In this document: positions 4,361 through 5,139 of the stretch, piece after piece
How positions within the stretch are numbered: the first letter of the stretch is position 1
Layout: each line of letters opens with the position of its first letter
DNA from: Deltaproteobacteria bacterium
Lineage (GTDB): Bacteria; SAR324; JACQKK01
Length of the DNA: 5,139 nucleotides
Assembly (NCBI GenBank): GCA_029858165.1
Contig: JAOUFO010000157.1
Location: forward strand, 1-5,139
Direction of reading: 5' to 3'
Notes under the pieces: model-generated
Seen by the model: only the letters and a program-made list of their open reading frames with translations
Databases searched by the model: none
Told to the model about the DNA's origin: nothing
Translations under genes and position numbers: made by a program

Positions 4361-5139
4361 ATGACTGAAACCCGATTTGTAACCAAAGGGGGATTGCGGG
4401 CCACCCGGCAGGAAACCCGTTTACCGGCGGTTTCTGCCCTGGATGATGTCTGGAGCGCCATAGACCGCCGCAAGGGGGGGCTGCTGGTAAGCAATTATGA
4501 AGTGCCCAACCGGTATGCCCGCTGGGATATCGGGTTCATCAACCCCCCCCTGGAACTGACGGCCAAAGGGCGCCGGTTTTATTTGAGGGCGCTGAATCCC
4601 GAGGGGGAGGGGTTGTTGCCCGCCCTGGCTCCGGCCTTGGCGGACCACCCCCATCTGGCCGCATTTCATGTGGAAAAAGACTGCTTGCACGGGGAGGTGA
4701 TCCCCGCCCCCCGGTTTTTCCCCGAGGAGGAGCGAAGCCGCCAGCCGAGCTTTTTTTCGGTTTTGCGGGCCTTGCTGGACCATCTGGCCGGGGATCAGGG
4801 GGAACTGGGATTTTACGGGGCGTTTGGGTTTGATCTGGTGTTTCAGTTTGAAACCCTGGAACAAAGGATGGCCCGCCACCCGGACCAGGTGGATTGCTGC
4901 CTGTATTTCCCCACCGAACTGGTGGTGGTGGACCGCCAAAAGGAAACCGCCACCCGCATCCGGTTTCAATTCCAAACCGATGAAGGAGGGATTGGCCCTG
5001 CCGGGGGGGGGAAAGACCAGCCTGCTCCGCCGGTGCTGCCTCCGGCCCCCATGGCCAGTGACCACCTGCCGGGAGAGTTTGAAAAAAAGGTGGACCTGGT
5101 GCGGGAAGGCTGCCGCAAGGGGGATTATTTTGAGGTGGT
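4361..5139 (+). CDS. trpE: Anthranilate synthase, probably the fused TrpE(G) form (N-terminal part, cut by window edge)
   Basis: The first 259 residues of the enzyme that makes anthranilate from chorismate and glutamine, the first step of tryptophan synthesis, lie in the window. The N-terminal region resembles single-chain TrpE(G) of Alphaproteobacteria (about 730 residues there): SNYEVPNRYARWDIGFINPP at 44-63, which lies in the area that binds feedback tryptophan in TrpE proteins, and GFYGAFGFDLVFQF at 150-163. After a Gly/Pro-rich linker (about 207-236) the chorismate-binding domain begins with EKKVDLVREGCRKGDYFEV at the edge. The catalytic residues and any fused glutamine amidotransferase domain are outside the window, so the fusion is inferred from the N-terminal motifs only. 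Residues 215-217 are encoded by nine consecutive G (5003-5011). Control is by the upstream attenuator. TrpE identity is firm; a related aminodeoxychorismate synthase is unlikely given the trp leader. Confidence 0.93.
   Translation, partial: MTETRFVTKGGLRATRQETRLPAVSALDDVWSAIDRRKGGLLVSNYEVPNRYARWDIGFINPPLELTAKGRRFYLRALNPEGEGLLPALAPALADHPHLAAFHVEKDCLHGEVIPAPRFFPEEERSRQPSFFSVLRALLDHLAGDQGELGFYGAFGFDLVFQFETLEQRMARHPDQVDCCLYFPTELVVVDRQKETATRIRFQFQTDEGGIGPAGGGKDQPAPPVLPPAPMASDHLPGEFEKKVDLVREGCRKGDYFEV

Noticed and set aside
4081..4361. T-box or other tRNA- or ligand-binding riboswitch controlling trpE
   Set aside because: No T-box core sequence is visible, and the leader peptide with Trp codons accounts for the terminator and antiterminator.
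4263..4364. 33-codon plus frame running through the attenuator whose TGA overlaps the trpE ATG (ATGA)
   Set aside because: The overlap looks like translational coupling, but there is no ribosome site before 4263 and the frame crosses the terminator stem and T-run. The trpE gene has its own good ribosome site. Probably chance.
4421..5065. Minus-strand frame of 214 codons opposite trpE
   Set aside because: It is antisense to clear TrpE sequence and has the low-complexity composition of a shadow frame.

Overview
The window looks like a chromosomal segment of a fairly GC-rich Gram-negative proteobacterium. The best clue is the gene running off the right edge. Its N-terminal third has the signature of the single-chain anthranilate synthase TrpE(G) (motifs SNYEVPNRYARWD and GFYGAFGFDLVFQF), which is typical of Alphaproteobacteria such as rhizobia and Azospirillum. 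A Magnetococcia-like or other alphaproteobacterium-related source is a guess. No 16S or other marker is present to settle it.

Layout, left to right. Positions 1-98 hold a GC-rich repeat unit and a run of nine C. Positions 99-3107 (minus) encode a large membrane-bound hybrid sensor histidine kinase: two membrane segments around a periplasmic sensor, two PAS domains, HisKA, HATPase and a C-terminal receiver. Positions 3108-3351 are its upstream region, with a weak promoter candidate and two adjacent short palindromes, one of which may end transcription arriving from the right. Positions 3352-3601 are a modular repeat array with variable hairpin cores, of the same family as the repeat at the left edge. 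Positions 3603-3944 (minus) encode a small stand-alone PilZ domain protein, a probable cyclic-di-GMP receptor. Positions 3945-4143 are a divergent control region with back-to-back promoter candidates and several dyads. Positions 4144-4360 are a trp leader, and 4361-5139 (plus) is the start of trpE(G), cut by the window edge.

The most informative part is the trp leader, which can be read base by base as a ribosome-mediated attenuator. A 27-codon leader peptide carries two Trp codons (W-R-W). Its last codons form one arm of a 12-bp antiterminator, and the other arm overlaps the 5' arm of an intrinsic terminator followed by nine T. A ribosome stalled at Trp would leave the antiterminator arm free. 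A ribosome reaching the stop codon would cover it and let the terminator form. This mechanism is known for trp operons, but the particular peptide and folds are read here from the sequence.

The kinase and the PilZ protein are both signalling genes on the same strand. They are separated by about 500 bp of repeats and are probably transcribed independently. The least explained feature is the repeat family: constant edges (CCCCAAAAGAA at one end, CYGGACA at the other) around hairpins whose sequence differs from unit to unit while the pairing is kept.
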